Assembly (NCBI RefSeq): GCF_001423845.1
Contig: NZ_LMPM01000001.1
Coordinates: forward strand, 1,279,493 to 1,343,492
Reading direction: 5' to 3'
Source: Sphingomonas sp. Leaf357
GTDB lineage: Bacteria; Pseudomonadota; Alphaproteobacteria; Sphingomonadales; Sphingomonadaceae
Length of the DNA stretch: 64,000 nt
The notes under the pieces are model-generated. The model searched no databases and was not told the DNA's origin. It worked only from the letters and a program-made list of their open reading frames with translations. The position numbers and the translations under genes are program-made. Below, in pieces: positions 26,559 through 34,925 of the stretch (its first letter is position 1; the number at the start of each line of letters is the position of its first letter).

Positions 26559-27611
26559 TTGCCGCTGTGGAGCAAGGGCGCGATCGCGGTGCTGCTGCTC
26601 TTCGTCTCGCAATATCATTTCTGGAGCCGGCTCTCTTCGGGATCGGTGTTCGCGCCGGAATTTCCGCGCTTCATCGTCATCCTGTTCAATTGGGCGTTCG
26701 GCGTCATCGTGCTGGTCGCCGTGCTGCAGATCCTGCTCGATCTCGGCACGCTGGCGACGATGCTGGTGCGGCAGGGCGCGGTCGGCGTGCCCGACACGGT
26801 GCGATACGCTGTCGCGGCCGGCGCGGCATTGCTCGCGGCGATCGCCGTCGCGAACGCACTGCGCGTCCCGCCGGTGAAGGAAATCCAGGTCGCGATCCGC
26901 GGTCTGCCGCCGGAGTTCGACGGTTATCGGTTGCTGCAACTGACCGACCTGCACGTGAGCCGCCTGTTCCCGGCGAACTGGGCGAGGGCAATGGTCGATC
27001 GCGCCAATGCGTCCGGCGTCGACCTGATCGTCGTGACGGGCGACTTCATCGACGGTTCGGTCGACATGCGCCGTGGGGACGTGGCGCCGCTCGGCGCTCT
27101 GCGCGCGCCGGACGGGGTCTATGCGATCCCCGGCAACCACGAATATTTCTTCGATTATGCCGCCTGGATGCGGCACCTTGCCGGCATGGGCATCCGCATG
27201 CTGCCGAATGCGCACGCGATCCTGAAGCGCGGCGGTGGCCGACTCGTTCTTGCCGGCGTCACGGACTTGTCCGCGCCGGGCCATGGGCAGGCCGGTCCGG
27301 ATCTCGGCGCGGCCCTTGCCGGTGCGCCGAACGACGTGCCCGTCCTCCTGCTCGATCACCAGCCGCGCAACGCCCGGCGGGCGGCCGCGCGCGGCATCGC
27401 GCTCCAGCTGTCGGGTCATACGCATGGCGGCATGATCGTCGGGCTGGATCGCCTCGTCGCGAACGGAAATGGCGGTTTCGTGTCAGGGCGCTACGATGTT
27501 GAGGGGATGACGCTCTATGTCAGCAACGGCACGGCGTTGTGGCCCGGCTTCGCGCTGCGCCTGGGCCGGCCGTCTGAGATGACCCGGATCACGCTGCGGG
27601 CGCCGCAATGA
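26559..27611 (+). CDS. Membrane-anchored metallophosphoesterase
   Basis: A calcineurin-like phosphoesterase with the full metal-site series: D-L-H (T-D-L-H-V-S), G-D-F (V-V-T-G-D-F-I-D-G), G-N-H-E (I-P-G-N-H-E-Y-F) and G-H-T-H (S-G-H-T-H-G-G). It has several N-terminal hydrophobic segments, as in YkuE-type membrane-bound enzymes that may act on UDP-diacylglucosamine or similar substrates. The listed TTG start at 26559 cuts into the first membrane helix. In-frame sequence upstream reads I-F-H-L-I-F-A-V-P-S-L-L-V-V from an ATC at 26493, and GGAG lies seven bases before that ATC, so the true product may be 22 residues longer with a non-standard start. The gene converges on the small unknown gene after 18 bases. 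Confidence 0.85.
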   Translation: MPLWSKGAIAVLLLFVSQYHFWSRLSSGSVFAPEFPRFIVILFNWAFGVIVLVAVLQILLDLGTLATMLVRQGAVGVPDTVRYAVAAGAALLAAIAVANALRVPPVKEIQVAIRGLPPEFDGYRLLQLTDLHVSRLFPANWARAMVDRANASGVDLIVVTGDFIDGSVDMRRGDVAPLGALRAPDGVYAIPGNHEYFFDYAAWMRHLAGMGIRMLPNAHAILKRGGGRLVLAGVTDLSAPGHGQAGPDLGAALAGAPNDVPVLLLDHQPRNARRAAARGIALQLSGHTHGGMIVGLDRLVANGNGGFVSGRYDVEGMTLYVSNGTALWPGFALRLGRPSEMTRITLRAPQ

Positions 27612-27629
27612 CCACTCGTGGGCGACCCG

Positions 27630-27890
27630 TCAGCCGAACGTCTCGGTGAGTTCAACCACTTCGAAATCGAAACGTTCCCAGCCGCGCTGCCGCGCCGCCT
27701 CCTTGGTGGCCTCCTTCTTGCCCGCCGCCTCCCTGAGCGATTTGGCATGTCCCCAGAACACCTCGGTCTTGCCACCCCGAACATGCGCGACGATCCGCCA
27801 ATAATGGGTGAAGGGCGCGGCGGTCGGGCCGATCGTCTTCACATAGCCGTCGGCCATCGTCGCGGTCAGGTAACGGTTCTTCTTCGCCAT
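27630..27890 (-). CDS. Small protein of unknown function, 86 residues
   Basis: A basic, soluble 86-residue protein beginning M-A-K-K-N-R-Y-L-T-A-T and containing Y-W-R-I-V-A-H-V-R-G-G-K-T-E-V-F-W-G-H, followed by a Lys/Ala-rich helix and an acidic end. I do not recognise a family. Coding is supported by normal codon use and by convergence with the metallophosphoesterase without overlap. The Met at 27890 is chosen because the longer open frame upstream runs through the MFS promoter region. No strong Shine-Dalgarno is seen. Function cannot be inferred from its neighbours, which are unrelated. Confidence 0.6.
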   Translation of the reverse strand: MAKKNRYLTATMADGYVKTIGPTAAPFTHYWRIVAHVRGGKTEVFWGHAKSLREAAGKKEATKEAARQRGWERFDFEVVELTETFG

Positions 27891-28010
27891 GGCGTCGCGT
27901 GATAACGCCCCTGCGGCAGCATGGCTCGCGTAAATCTGCGCCGGAAGCATTGTTGCATCGCATAACGTTTGCCGCGATACTCCGCGCAACGAAAAAGACG
28001 AGGGGATTCC

Positions 28011-29315
28011 ATGGCAGACGATCCACGCGAGATCATCGATCGGGAGCCGATGTCGCGGTTCCAATGGGTCGTCGTCGCGATCATGGTCGGGCTGAACGCG
28101 CTCGACGGGTTCGACGTGCTGTCGATCAGCTTCGCGTCGCCCGGGATCGTCAAGGATTGGGGAATCGATCGCGCGGCGTTGGGCCTCGTCCTGTCGATGG
28201 AGTTGATCGGCATGGCGGTCGGCTCGATCGTGCTCGGCGGCGTGGCGGACCGGTTCGGGCGGCGGCGCACGATTCTGGGCTGTCTCGTCGTGATGGCGGC
28301 CGGCATGTTCGCGGCATCGACCGCGCACGACGTGGTGACGCTGTCCATCTGGCGGGTCCTCACCGGCCTCGGCATCGGCGGCATGCTTGCGACGACCAAC
28401 GCCGCGGTGTCGGAGGCATCGAACATCGCGCGGCGCAATCTTGCGGTGGTAATCATGGCGGCGGGCTATCCGCTCGGCGCGATCGTCGGCGGGTCGATCT
28501 CGTCCGCGCTGCTCCGACATTTCGACTGGCCGGTGGTGTTCCAGTTCGGCGGGATCGTCACCTTATGCTTCATCCCGATCGTGCTGTGGCGCGCCCCGGA
28601 ATCGATCGCATTCGAATTGCAGCGCCGCCGCCCCGGCACGCTCGCGGCGGTCAACCGCACGCTGGCGCGGATGGGGCATCGCACGGTCGATGCGCTGCCG
28701 CCGGAAAAGGCCGTCGGCGCCGCGATGCCGCTGGCGGCCCTGTTCTCGCCTGCTCTGGCGCGCATCACGCTACTGATCACGCTGGCCTACACCGCGCAGC
28801 TGATGACATTCTACTTCCTGCTGAAATGGATCCCCAAGATCGTCGTTGACATGGGCTTCGCGCCAAGCTCGGCTGGCAGCATCCTGGTGTTCGCCAATTG
28901 CGGCGGGCTGGTGGGATCGCTGCTGCTCGGCCTGCTGACCGCGAAAATCAAGGTGCGCACGCTGACGATCGCGACGATGGCGGTGTCGGCGATCATGGTG
29001 TCGTGGTTCGGGCGCGGGCAGGGCAGCTATGGCGAACTGGCATGGATCGCCGCGATCACCGGTTTCTTCACCAATGGTGGGATCGTCGGGCTGTACGCGT
29101 TGCTCGCGCGATCCTTCCCGACCGACGTGCGCGCGACCGCCACCGGCTTCGCGATCGGCGTCGGGCGGGGCGGATCTGCCCTGGCCCCGGCGCTGGCCGG
29201 GTTCCTGTTCGCCGCCGGGTACGGGCTGCAGACGGTAGCGATCCTGATGGCGTCGGGATCGGTCATAGCCTTGCTTGCGCTGCTGGCTTTGGGCAACAGG
29301 GGCGAAGCGACATAG
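28011..29315 (+). CDS. MFS transporter, aromatic acid:H+ symporter (AAHS) type
   Basis: A 434-residue twelve-helix major facilitator. Helix 1 carries N-A-L-D-G-F-D-V-L-S-I-S-F, the D-G-(F/Y)-D signature of aromatic acid:proton symporters such as PcaK and BenK. The loop 2-3 motif is G-G-V-A-D-R-F-G-R-R-R-T. The ATG at 28011 has GAGGGG six bases before it. A MarR regulator follows on the same strand after 28 bases, and a ferulate/vanillate-type catabolic operon faces it, so the likely cargo is a hydroxycinnamate or hydroxybenzoate. The cargo is inference; the family is firm. Confidence 0.88.
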   Translation: MADDPREIIDREPMSRFQWVVVAIMVGLNALDGFDVLSISFASPGIVKDWGIDRAALGLVLSMELIGMAVGSIVLGGVADRFGRRRTILGCLVVMAAGMFAASTAHDVVTLSIWRVLTGLGIGGMLATTNAAVSEASNIARRNLAVVIMAAGYPLGAIVGGSISSALLRHFDWPVVFQFGGIVTLCFIPIVLWRAPESIAFELQRRRPGTLAAVNRTLARMGHRTVDALPPEKAVGAAMPLAALFSPALARITLLITLAYTAQLMTFYFLLKWIPKIVVDMGFAPSSAGSILVFANCGGLVGSLLLGLLTAKIKVRTLTIATMAVSAIMVSWFGRGQGSYGELAWIAAITGFFTNGGIVGLYALLARSFPTDVRATATGFAIGVGRGGSALAPALAGFLFAAGYGLQTVAILMASGSVIALLALLALGNRGEAT

Positions 29316-29343
29316 GCCGGGGTCGCGCAGGGAGACGACGACC

Positions 29344-29811
29344 ATGGCGACACTGCCGCAGGATCCACCCGACGACAGCGTCGATCTGGGGGCGTTGAGC
29401 GAGTTCGCCGGTTATCATCTGCGCCGTGCGTCGGCCGTGTTCGCCGCCGATTTCGCCCGCGCGTTGGAGGGCACCGGAATGCGGCAGGTGCTGTTCGGCA
29501 TCCTGTCGGTGGTCGCGGCCAACCCCGACATAAACCAGGGTGCGGTGGGCCGTGCACTGGGCATACAGCGCGCCAACATGGTGGCGCTGATCAACGAACT
29601 GGTCGATCGCGAGCTGATCGAACGCCGGGCGTCGAAGGACGATCGTCGCGCTTTCGCCTTGTGCCTCAGCCCGGCGGGCCAGGCCATGCTGGACGAATGC
29701 CTCGCGCGCATCCGCGTGCATGAAGAGGAGATGCTGTTGGGCGTGGGCGTCGCCGATCGCGCGCGGCTGATCGCGTTGTTGCTGCGGATCGAGGCGAAGG
29801 AGCGTAGCTGA
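29344..29811 (+). CDS. MarR family transcriptional regulator, candidate regulator of the ferulate genes
   Basis: A 155-residue winged-helix protein. The recognition region is Q-G-A-V-G-R-A-L-G-I-Q-R-A-N-M-V-A-L-I-N-E-L, followed by the wing D-R-E-L-I-E-R-R-A-S-K-D-D-R-R-A-F-A-L, which fits MarR closely. In Sphingobium SYK-6 the ferulate genes ferBA are repressed by a MarR-type protein (FerC) relieved by hydroxycinnamoyl-CoA. Here a MarR gene sits directly beside FerA- and FerB-type genes, so the same role is likely but not proven. It follows the AAHS transporter by 28 bases and its stop is six bases from the convergent DUF3237 gene. Confidence 0.85.
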   Translation: MATLPQDPPDDSVDLGALSEFAGYHLRRASAVFAADFARALEGTGMRQVLFGILSVVAANPDINQGAVGRALGIQRANMVALINELVDRELIERRASKDDRRAFALCLSPAGQAMLDECLARIRVHEEEMLLGVGVADRARLIALLLRIEAKERS

Positions 29812-29817
29812 GGTGCG

Positions 29818-30288
29818 TCAGTCGACCGCGAAGATCGACAGCACCACGCGATCGAGATACCGCGCGGCGGTGGCGACGAACACCGTTTCCGCCAGCCAGC
29901 CATGCGGGCTGCCCGATGCCACCTCGAAGCGCGGCGTGGTGCGGAAATAATAGCGCGCCGGATCGACCTCCTCGCCCGCCGCGATGCGATCGGCGATCTC
30001 GGGCGATGCTCGGCGGTAGCCGGTGTTGAACACCGAGACGATCGCGCCATCATCGGCGCGCAGCGTGTAGCGGGCGACGACGTCCAGCGTTCCGTCGCCG
30101 CGCCACGTCTGCCAATCACCGCCACCCGGCAGGATCTCGCCCGAGAAACGCGGGCCCTCCACATGGCCGCCGGTGATCGGCACGAAGCGCCGTAGCGCGC
30201 CATCGACCCGCCCGAGGTCGAGCGGCAGGCCGATCGACACCGTCGCCTCCAGCGCCGGGATCAGTCGTGGCGTGGGCAGCAAAGTCAT
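29818..30288 (-). CDS. DUF3237 family protein
   Basis: A 156-residue protein matching DUF3237: I-P-I-T-G-G-H-V-E-G-P-R-F-like start of the barrel, I-L-P-G-G-G-D-W-Q, and R-Y-Y-F-R-T-T-P-R-F-E near residue 112. The family forms a small beta-barrel and frequently accompanies aromatic-catabolism genes; its activity is not established. Its ATG overlaps the stop of the FerA-type synthetase (30285-30288), so it is the last gene of that operon and probably acts on an intermediate of the same pathway. Confidence 0.85.
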   Translation of the reverse strand: MTLLPTPRLIPALEATVSIGLPLDLGRVDGALRRFVPITGGHVEGPRFSGEILPGGGDWQTWRGDGTLDVVARYTLRADDGAIVSVFNTGYRRASPEIADRIAAGEEVDPARYYFRTTPRFEVASGSPHGWLAETVFVATAARYLDRVVLSIFAVD

Positions 30289-32438
30289 GCCGGATCGTCG
30301 GCGAGGATCAGTGCGTCCAGCGCGACCGCACCCTGGCCCTCGGGATAGACGACGACCGGGTTGAGATCGATCTCGCGGATCGCGGGCGTACCGCGCAGCA
30401 GCCGGCCGATCGCGATGACGATATCGGCGACCGCCCCGACATCCAGCGCAGGAGAACCGCGCCAGCCGTCGAGTAACGCACCGCTCTTCAACATGCGCAA
30501 TTCGACGATGATCGCGTCGCGCGTCAGGTCCGGTGCGAGCAGGCGCACGTCCTGCAGGATCTCGGCTTGCACGCCGCCGAAGCCGGCCAGGATCACCGGC
30601 CCCCAATCGGGATCGTTGCGCGCGCCGATGATCAGTTCGACGCCGCGTGCGCCCATCGCCTCGACCAGCACGCCATCCAGCGCGACATCCGGCGCATGAG
30701 CGCGGACATTGGCGTGGAGCCGCGCCCAGCCTTCGGTCAGCGCGGCATCGTCGGCCAGGTTCAGGATCACGCCGCCGGCATCGCTCTTGTGCGACAGCGC
30801 CTGCGCCTGGGCCTTGATCACCACCGGATAGCCGATCCGTCCGGCGATCGCCTTTGCCTCTGCCGGCGTCGCGGTGAAATCGCCTTTGGGGAAGGGGATG
30901 CCGAGCGGGGCGAGCAAAGCCTTGGCGCGATATTCGGCGATCACGCCGCGATGCGGCAGCGTCGCGGCGACGGGGGCATCCTCGGCGGCGGTATAATCGC
31001 GCGCATTGGCGGCGGCGATCCGGGCGAGCGCGCGGAACGCGCGATCGGGCGAGGGGAAATACGGTACGCCCAGTGCGCGCAGGCCGGCGAGATAGGCGGC
31101 CGGCACCGGCGCGCCGTCATCGAGGCCGGCGAAGATCACTGGCTTTTGCGGCTTCAGCGCATCGACCGCGGCGATGATCGGTTCGAACTTGAGGCGGGCG
31201 GTCGCCTCGTCGGTCTGGATGATGCCGAGGACGATGCTGCCGAACGCCGGATCGGCCAGCAACGGCTGCATGGTACGGCGGTAGAGATCGGGGTCGACCA
31301 AAGCCTGCGCGGTCAGGTCCATCGGATTGCTGACCGGAATGAAGTCCGGCATCGTCGCGCGCAACGCCGCTTCGGTCTCGGCGGAGGGTGCTGGCAAAGC
31401 CAGATTGAGCGTCTCGCAAAGGTCGAGCGTCAGCGCCTTGAACGCGCCCGATTCGGTCAGCACCGCCGTGCCGCCGGTCGGAACCGGACCGCAGCGTATC
31501 GCGATGTCGATCACGTCGCCCAGTTCCTCCAGGCCATCGACCAGGATCACCCCGGCGCGCTCCACCTTGGTGCGCATCACCTGATAATCGCCGGCCATCG
31601 CGCCGGTATGCGTGGCGGCCGACTCGCGCGCCGCGCTGCTGCGGCCCGGGTGGAGCAGGACGATCGGCTTGCCGATAGCGCGCGCGCGGGCCGCCAGCGC
31701 GAGGAAGCGCGCCGGCTTGCGGAATTGTTCGACGATCATCGCGATCGCGCGGGTGTCGGGATCGTCGAGCAGATAGTCGACATAATCCTCGACCCCGCTC
31801 GCCGCTTCGTTGCCGGTCGAGACCGAGACGGAGATGCCGAGATCCTTGGCCATCAGCGTCGTGCCGAGCACGACCGCCATCGCGCCCGATTGCGACACGA
31901 TGCCGATCCCGGGCCGCCCGGCGAGCCGGATCGGCGGCGTCTCGACGAAGGTCAGTGGGATGCCGTGGACGTAATTGGTCATGCCCAGGCAGTTCGGGCC
32001 TTCGATGATCATGCCGGTTTCATCGGCGATGCGCGCCACCTCGCGTTGCGCGGCAAGCCCCTCCTCGCCGCCTTCGGCAAACCCGGCCGAGAAGATCACC
32101 GCCGCGCCGACGCCGCGCGCCGCCAGCGCTCGGACCGAGTCCAGCACCGCGCCGCCCGGAATGGCCAGCACCGCCGTGTCCACGCCTTCGGGCAGGTCGG
32201 CGACCGAGCGCAGGCACGCGCGGCCGGCGATCTCGTCGCGCTTCGGGTTGATCAGGAAGATGTCGCCGGCGAAGCCGTGGCGCTCGAGATTCGCCAGCAC
32301 CTGGTTGCCGAGCGCGCCGGGCTTGTCCGACGCGCCGAGGATCGCGACCGAGCGGGGCCGGAGCAGACGGTCGAGCGAACGCGCGCCGGTGGCTTCAGCG
32401 GACGTCGTTTCGGCAGGGGCCACGGTGTCGATGGTCAC
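30285..32438 (-). CDS. NDP-forming acyl-CoA synthetase, FerA (feruloyl-CoA synthetase) type
   Basis: A 717-residue fused acyl-CoA synthetase of the ADP-forming class. Order: CoA-binding Rossmann domain (R-S-V-A-I-L-G-A-S-D-K-P-G, about 23-118), two succinyl-CoA-ligase-like domains in the middle, with E-G-P-N-C-L-G near 150 and the I-V-S-Q-S-G-A-M region near 180, and a C-terminal ATP-grasp domain (about 485-715; Y-P-V-V-I-K-A-Q near 536). The start is GTG with GGAG six bases before it. Downstream it overlaps DUF3237 by four bases; upstream is the FerB-type hydratase/lyase. The pairing of this unusual synthetase class with a feruloyl-CoA hydratase/lyase is the arrangement known for ferA/ferB in Sphingobium SYK-6, so hydroxycinnamates are the likely substrates. 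Confidence 0.85.
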   Translation of the reverse strand: MTIDTVAPAETTSAEATGARSLDRLLRPRSVAILGASDKPGALGNQVLANLERHGFAGDIFLINPKRDEIAGRACLRSVADLPEGVDTAVLAIPGGAVLDSVRALAARGVGAAVIFSAGFAEGGEEGLAAQREVARIADETGMIIEGPNCLGMTNYVHGIPLTFVETPPIRLAGRPGIGIVSQSGAMAVVLGTTLMAKDLGISVSVSTGNEAASGVEDYVDYLLDDPDTRAIAMIVEQFRKPARFLALAARARAIGKPIVLLHPGRSSAARESAATHTGAMAGDYQVMRTKVERAGVILVDGLEELGDVIDIAIRCGPVPTGGTAVLTESGAFKALTLDLCETLNLALPAPSAETEAALRATMPDFIPVSNPMDLTAQALVDPDLYRRTMQPLLADPAFGSIVLGIIQTDEATARLKFEPIIAAVDALKPQKPVIFAGLDDGAPVPAAYLAGLRALGVPYFPSPDRAFRALARIAAANARDYTAAEDAPVAATLPHRGVIAEYRAKALLAPLGIPFPKGDFTATPAEAKAIAGRIGYPVVIKAQAQALSHKSDAGGVILNLADDAALTEGWARLHANVRAHAPDVALDGVLVEAMGARGVELIIGARNDPDWGPVILAGFGGVQAEILQDVRLLAPDLTRDAIIVELRMLKSGALLDGWRGSPALDVGAVADIVIAIGRLLRGTPAIREIDLNPVVVYPEGQGAVALDALILADDPA

Positions 32439-32511
32439 GTCGGTCTCCGGGTGAGGCGTGCGATGCGCGTGTCGAACCGCCACCCGGCTGATGCCGGGTG
32501 GCGGTTTGAAT

Positions 32512-33348
32512 TCAGGCCTTTTGCTTCGACGTGTCGTAGGCGCCGAGGCCGGGTTTGAAGGTCTTGTCGTCGATGAACTGCTTGATGCCTTCCTTGCGAC
32601 CTTCATTGTCGTAGGAATTGGCCGCTTCCTGCGCGCGGATCAAATAGTCCTCGGCGTCGTCATAACTCAGCACACCAACACGCCGCACCGCATCCTTCGT
32701 CGCCTTCAACGCCACCGGATTTTTTTTGAGCAGAACGCTTGCGACCTCGGTTACGCGCGTCTTGAGCTGGTCGAGCGGCATCGCTTCGTTGACCAGGCCC
32801 CATTCGGCGGCGGTCGCGCCGTCGACATTCTCGCCCATCATCGCATGGTACATCGCCTTGCGGAACGGCAGCAATTCGGTCGCCACCTTGGTCGCGCCGC
32901 CGCCTGGCAGGATGCCCCAATTGATCTCGCTGAGGCCGAACTGCGCGTCCTCCGCCGCGAAGGCGAGATCGCAGGCGAACAGCGGGCCATATCCGCCACC
33001 GAAACACCAGCCATTGACCATCGCGATCGTCGGCTTCTGATACCAGCGCAGGCGGCGCCACCAGCCATAGCTCTCGCGCTGTGCCTGTCGCGACGCGCCG
33101 AGACCCTTCGCCTCGGTCTCGCGGAAATATTCCTTGAGGTCCATGCCGGCGGACCAGGCGCTGCCTTCGCCCGACAGCACCAGCACGCCCACATCCGCGC
33201 GGAATTCTAACGCGTCGAGCACTTCCATCATGTCGCGGTTTAGCGTCGGCGACATGCAATTGCGCTTTTCGGGGCGGTTGAAGCGAACCCAGGCGATACG
33301 ATCGATCACGTCATAGGCGACGGTGCCGTTGCTGCTCAATTCGGTCAT
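32512..33348 (-). CDS. Feruloyl-CoA (p-hydroxycinnamoyl-CoA) hydratase/lyase, FerB/Ech type
   Basis: A 278-residue crotonase-fold enzyme that hydrates feruloyl-CoA and cleaves it to vanillin and acetyl-CoA. Along its whole length it matches this specific branch: N-R-P-E-K-R-N-C-M-S-P-T-L-N near 24-37, S-A-G-M-D-L-K-E-Y-F-R-E (66-77), V-N-G-W-C-F-G-G-G (111-119), F-G-L-S-E-I-N-W-G-I (137-146) with the expected catalytic Glu141, and K-Q-F-I-D-D-K-T-F-K-P-G-L near the C-terminus. One difference is G-G-G-Y-G-P where characterised enzymes have G-G-G-F-S-P. It lies between the FerA-type synthetase and the aldehyde dehydrogenase, the order expected for ferulate to vanillate conversion. GAGG lies about seven bases before the ATG. 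Confidence 0.88.
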   Translation of the reverse strand: MTELSSNGTVAYDVIDRIAWVRFNRPEKRNCMSPTLNRDMMEVLDALEFRADVGVLVLSGEGSAWSAGMDLKEYFRETEAKGLGASRQAQRESYGWWRRLRWYQKPTIAMVNGWCFGGGYGPLFACDLAFAAEDAQFGLSEINWGILPGGGATKVATELLPFRKAMYHAMMGENVDGATAAEWGLVNEAMPLDQLKTRVTEVASVLLKKNPVALKATKDAVRRVGVLSYDDAEDYLIRAQEAANSYDNEGRKEGIKQFIDDKTFKPGLGAYDTSKQKA

Positions 33349-33383
33349 GGAATGTCCTCGTGTCGAAATATGGGGAATGATCG

Positions 33384-34820
33384 TCAGATCGGATAATGGC
33401 CGGGCTGCGTCTCGATCGTGATCCAGCGCAGTTCGGTGAAGCTGTCGATCCCGGCCTTGCCGCCGAAGCGGCCGTAACCGGACGATTTGACCCCGCCGAA
33501 CGGCATCTGCGCTTCGTCGTGCACGGTCGGGCCGTTGATATGGCAGATGCCGGACTTGATGGCCCTGGCGATGCGCAGGCCGCGCGCGGTGTCTCGGGTG
33601 AAGATCGCGGCGGACAGGCCGTATTCGGTATCGTTGGCGAGCGCGATGGCATGCGCTTCGTCACGCGCGCGGGCGATGCCGACCACGGGTCCGAAGCTCT
33701 CGTCGCGGAACAGTTTCATCTCGGGCGTGACCTTGTCGATCACATGCGCGGGCATCAACACACCGTCCGACGCGCCGCCGTTCAACTGCACCGCGCCGTG
33801 TCCCAGCGCGTCCGAGACCAGCGACTGGACATGCGCGACGGTCTTGGCATCGACCACCGCGCCGAGCGGCGTCTTGCCCTCGCGCGGATCGCCGACCGGC
33901 ATCGAGCCGACCTTCGCGGCGAACTTCTCGGCAAAGGCTTCGGCCACGCTGTCGACGACGATTATGCGCTCGGTCGACATGCAGATCTGGCCCTGGTTCA
34001 TGAATGCGCCGAATGCGGCCGCCTTCACCGCCTCGTCGAGGTCGGCATCGTCCAGTACGATCAGCGGGGCCTTGCCGCCGAGTTCGAGCAATACCGGTTT
34101 CAGATGCTCCGCCGCACGCTTGGCGATGATCCTGCCGACATGTGTGGAGCCGGTGAAGTTGATGCGCCGGACCGCCGGATGATCGATCAGCGCGCCGACG
34201 ATCTCACCGGCATCTTCGGGCGCGTTGGTGACGAGATTGACGATGCCGTCGCCCATGCCAGCTTCCACGAACGCTTCGACGATCAGGGCATGCGTGCGCG
34301 GGCATTGCTCGCTCGCTTTCAGAATGACGGTATTGCCGCAGGCGAGCGGCATCGCGATCGCGCGCACGCCAAGGATGATCGGCGCGTTCCACGGCGCGAT
34401 GCCGACCATCACGCCGACCGGCTCGCGCAGTGCCATCGCGATGCAGCCGGGCTTGTCGGACGGGATCACCTCGCCCTGGATCTGCGTCGTCATCGCCGCC
34501 GCTTCGCGCACTATACCGGCGGCGAGCATCAGGTTGAAGCCGGCCCAACCCTGGGTGGCGCCGATTTCCGTCATCATCGCCTCGATGAACTGCGGTGCGC
34601 GGGCTTCGAGCGCGGCGGCCGCCTTGGTCAGGATCGCGCGGCGGGCGTTGGGGCCGAGTGCCGACCAGGCCGGGAAGGCGGCGGCGGCGGCATCGCAGGC
34701 CGCCGCCGCATCGGCCACGGTCGCCGCCGATGCGGTGGATGCGACCGCCCCGGTCATCGGGTTCAGACGATCGAACGTCGCGGATGCGCGATGCGCGTCC
34801 GAAGAAATCACGGTTGCCAT
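33384..34820 (-). CDS. Aldehyde dehydrogenase, probably vanillin dehydrogenase (LigV type)
   Basis: A 478-residue NAD(P)-dependent aldehyde dehydrogenase with P-W-N-A-P (143-147), L-E-L-G-G-K (245-250; Glu246) and Q-G-Q-I-C (276-280; catalytic Cys280), and the C-terminal P-F-G-G-V-K-S-S-G-Y-G-R-F-G-G motif. Position directly upstream of the vanillin-producing hydratase/lyase, and similarity to the vanillin/salicylaldehyde/benzaldehyde branch, suggest it oxidises vanillin to vanillate. AGGAGG lies seven bases before the ATG, a very strong ribosome site. A 15-bp palindrome with A/T-rich surroundings sits 18-32 bases before the ATG and is a probable operator, making this the first gene of the catabolic operon to DUF3237. 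Confidence 0.87.
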   Translation of the reverse strand: MATVISSDAHRASATFDRLNPMTGAVASTASAATVADAAAACDAAAAAFPAWSALGPNARRAILTKAAAALEARAPQFIEAMMTEIGATQGWAGFNLMLAAGIVREAAAMTTQIQGEVIPSDKPGCIAMALREPVGVMVGIAPWNAPIILGVRAIAMPLACGNTVILKASEQCPRTHALIVEAFVEAGMGDGIVNLVTNAPEDAGEIVGALIDHPAVRRINFTGSTHVGRIIAKRAAEHLKPVLLELGGKAPLIVLDDADLDEAVKAAAFGAFMNQGQICMSTERIIVVDSVAEAFAEKFAAKVGSMPVGDPREGKTPLGAVVDAKTVAHVQSLVSDALGHGAVQLNGGASDGVLMPAHVIDKVTPEMKLFRDESFGPVVGIARARDEAHAIALANDTEYGLSAAIFTRDTARGLRIARAIKSGICHINGPTVHDEAQMPFGGVKSSGYGRFGGKAGIDSFTELRWITIETQPGHYPI

Positions 34821-34837
34821 GACACTCCCTCCTAATT

Positions 34838-34852
34838 GCTATAATACATAGC
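34838..34852. promoter_or_regulatory. Candidate operator upstream of the aldehyde dehydrogenase operon
   Basis: A perfect 5-5-5 palindrome GCTAT-AATAC-ATAGC lies in an unusually A/T-rich gap. Read on the gene strand it overlaps a TATTAT-like -10 element, where a repressor would block transcription. The MarR-type regulator near 29.3 kb is the obvious candidate binder; the HxlR regulator is an alternative. Confidence 0.5.
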
Positions 34853-34925
34853 TTATTTTTCGGGACGTGCAAATGTTTTCGCGAGGTGTCGGGGCACTTG
34901 GACGTGTTCGGCGCGTGGCCGGTGT

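Noticed and set aside
30567..32558. Long plus-strand frame opposite the FerA-type synthetase
   Set aside because: Low-complexity Arg-rich translation, no family motif; the minus strand has a full CoA-ligase with all domains.
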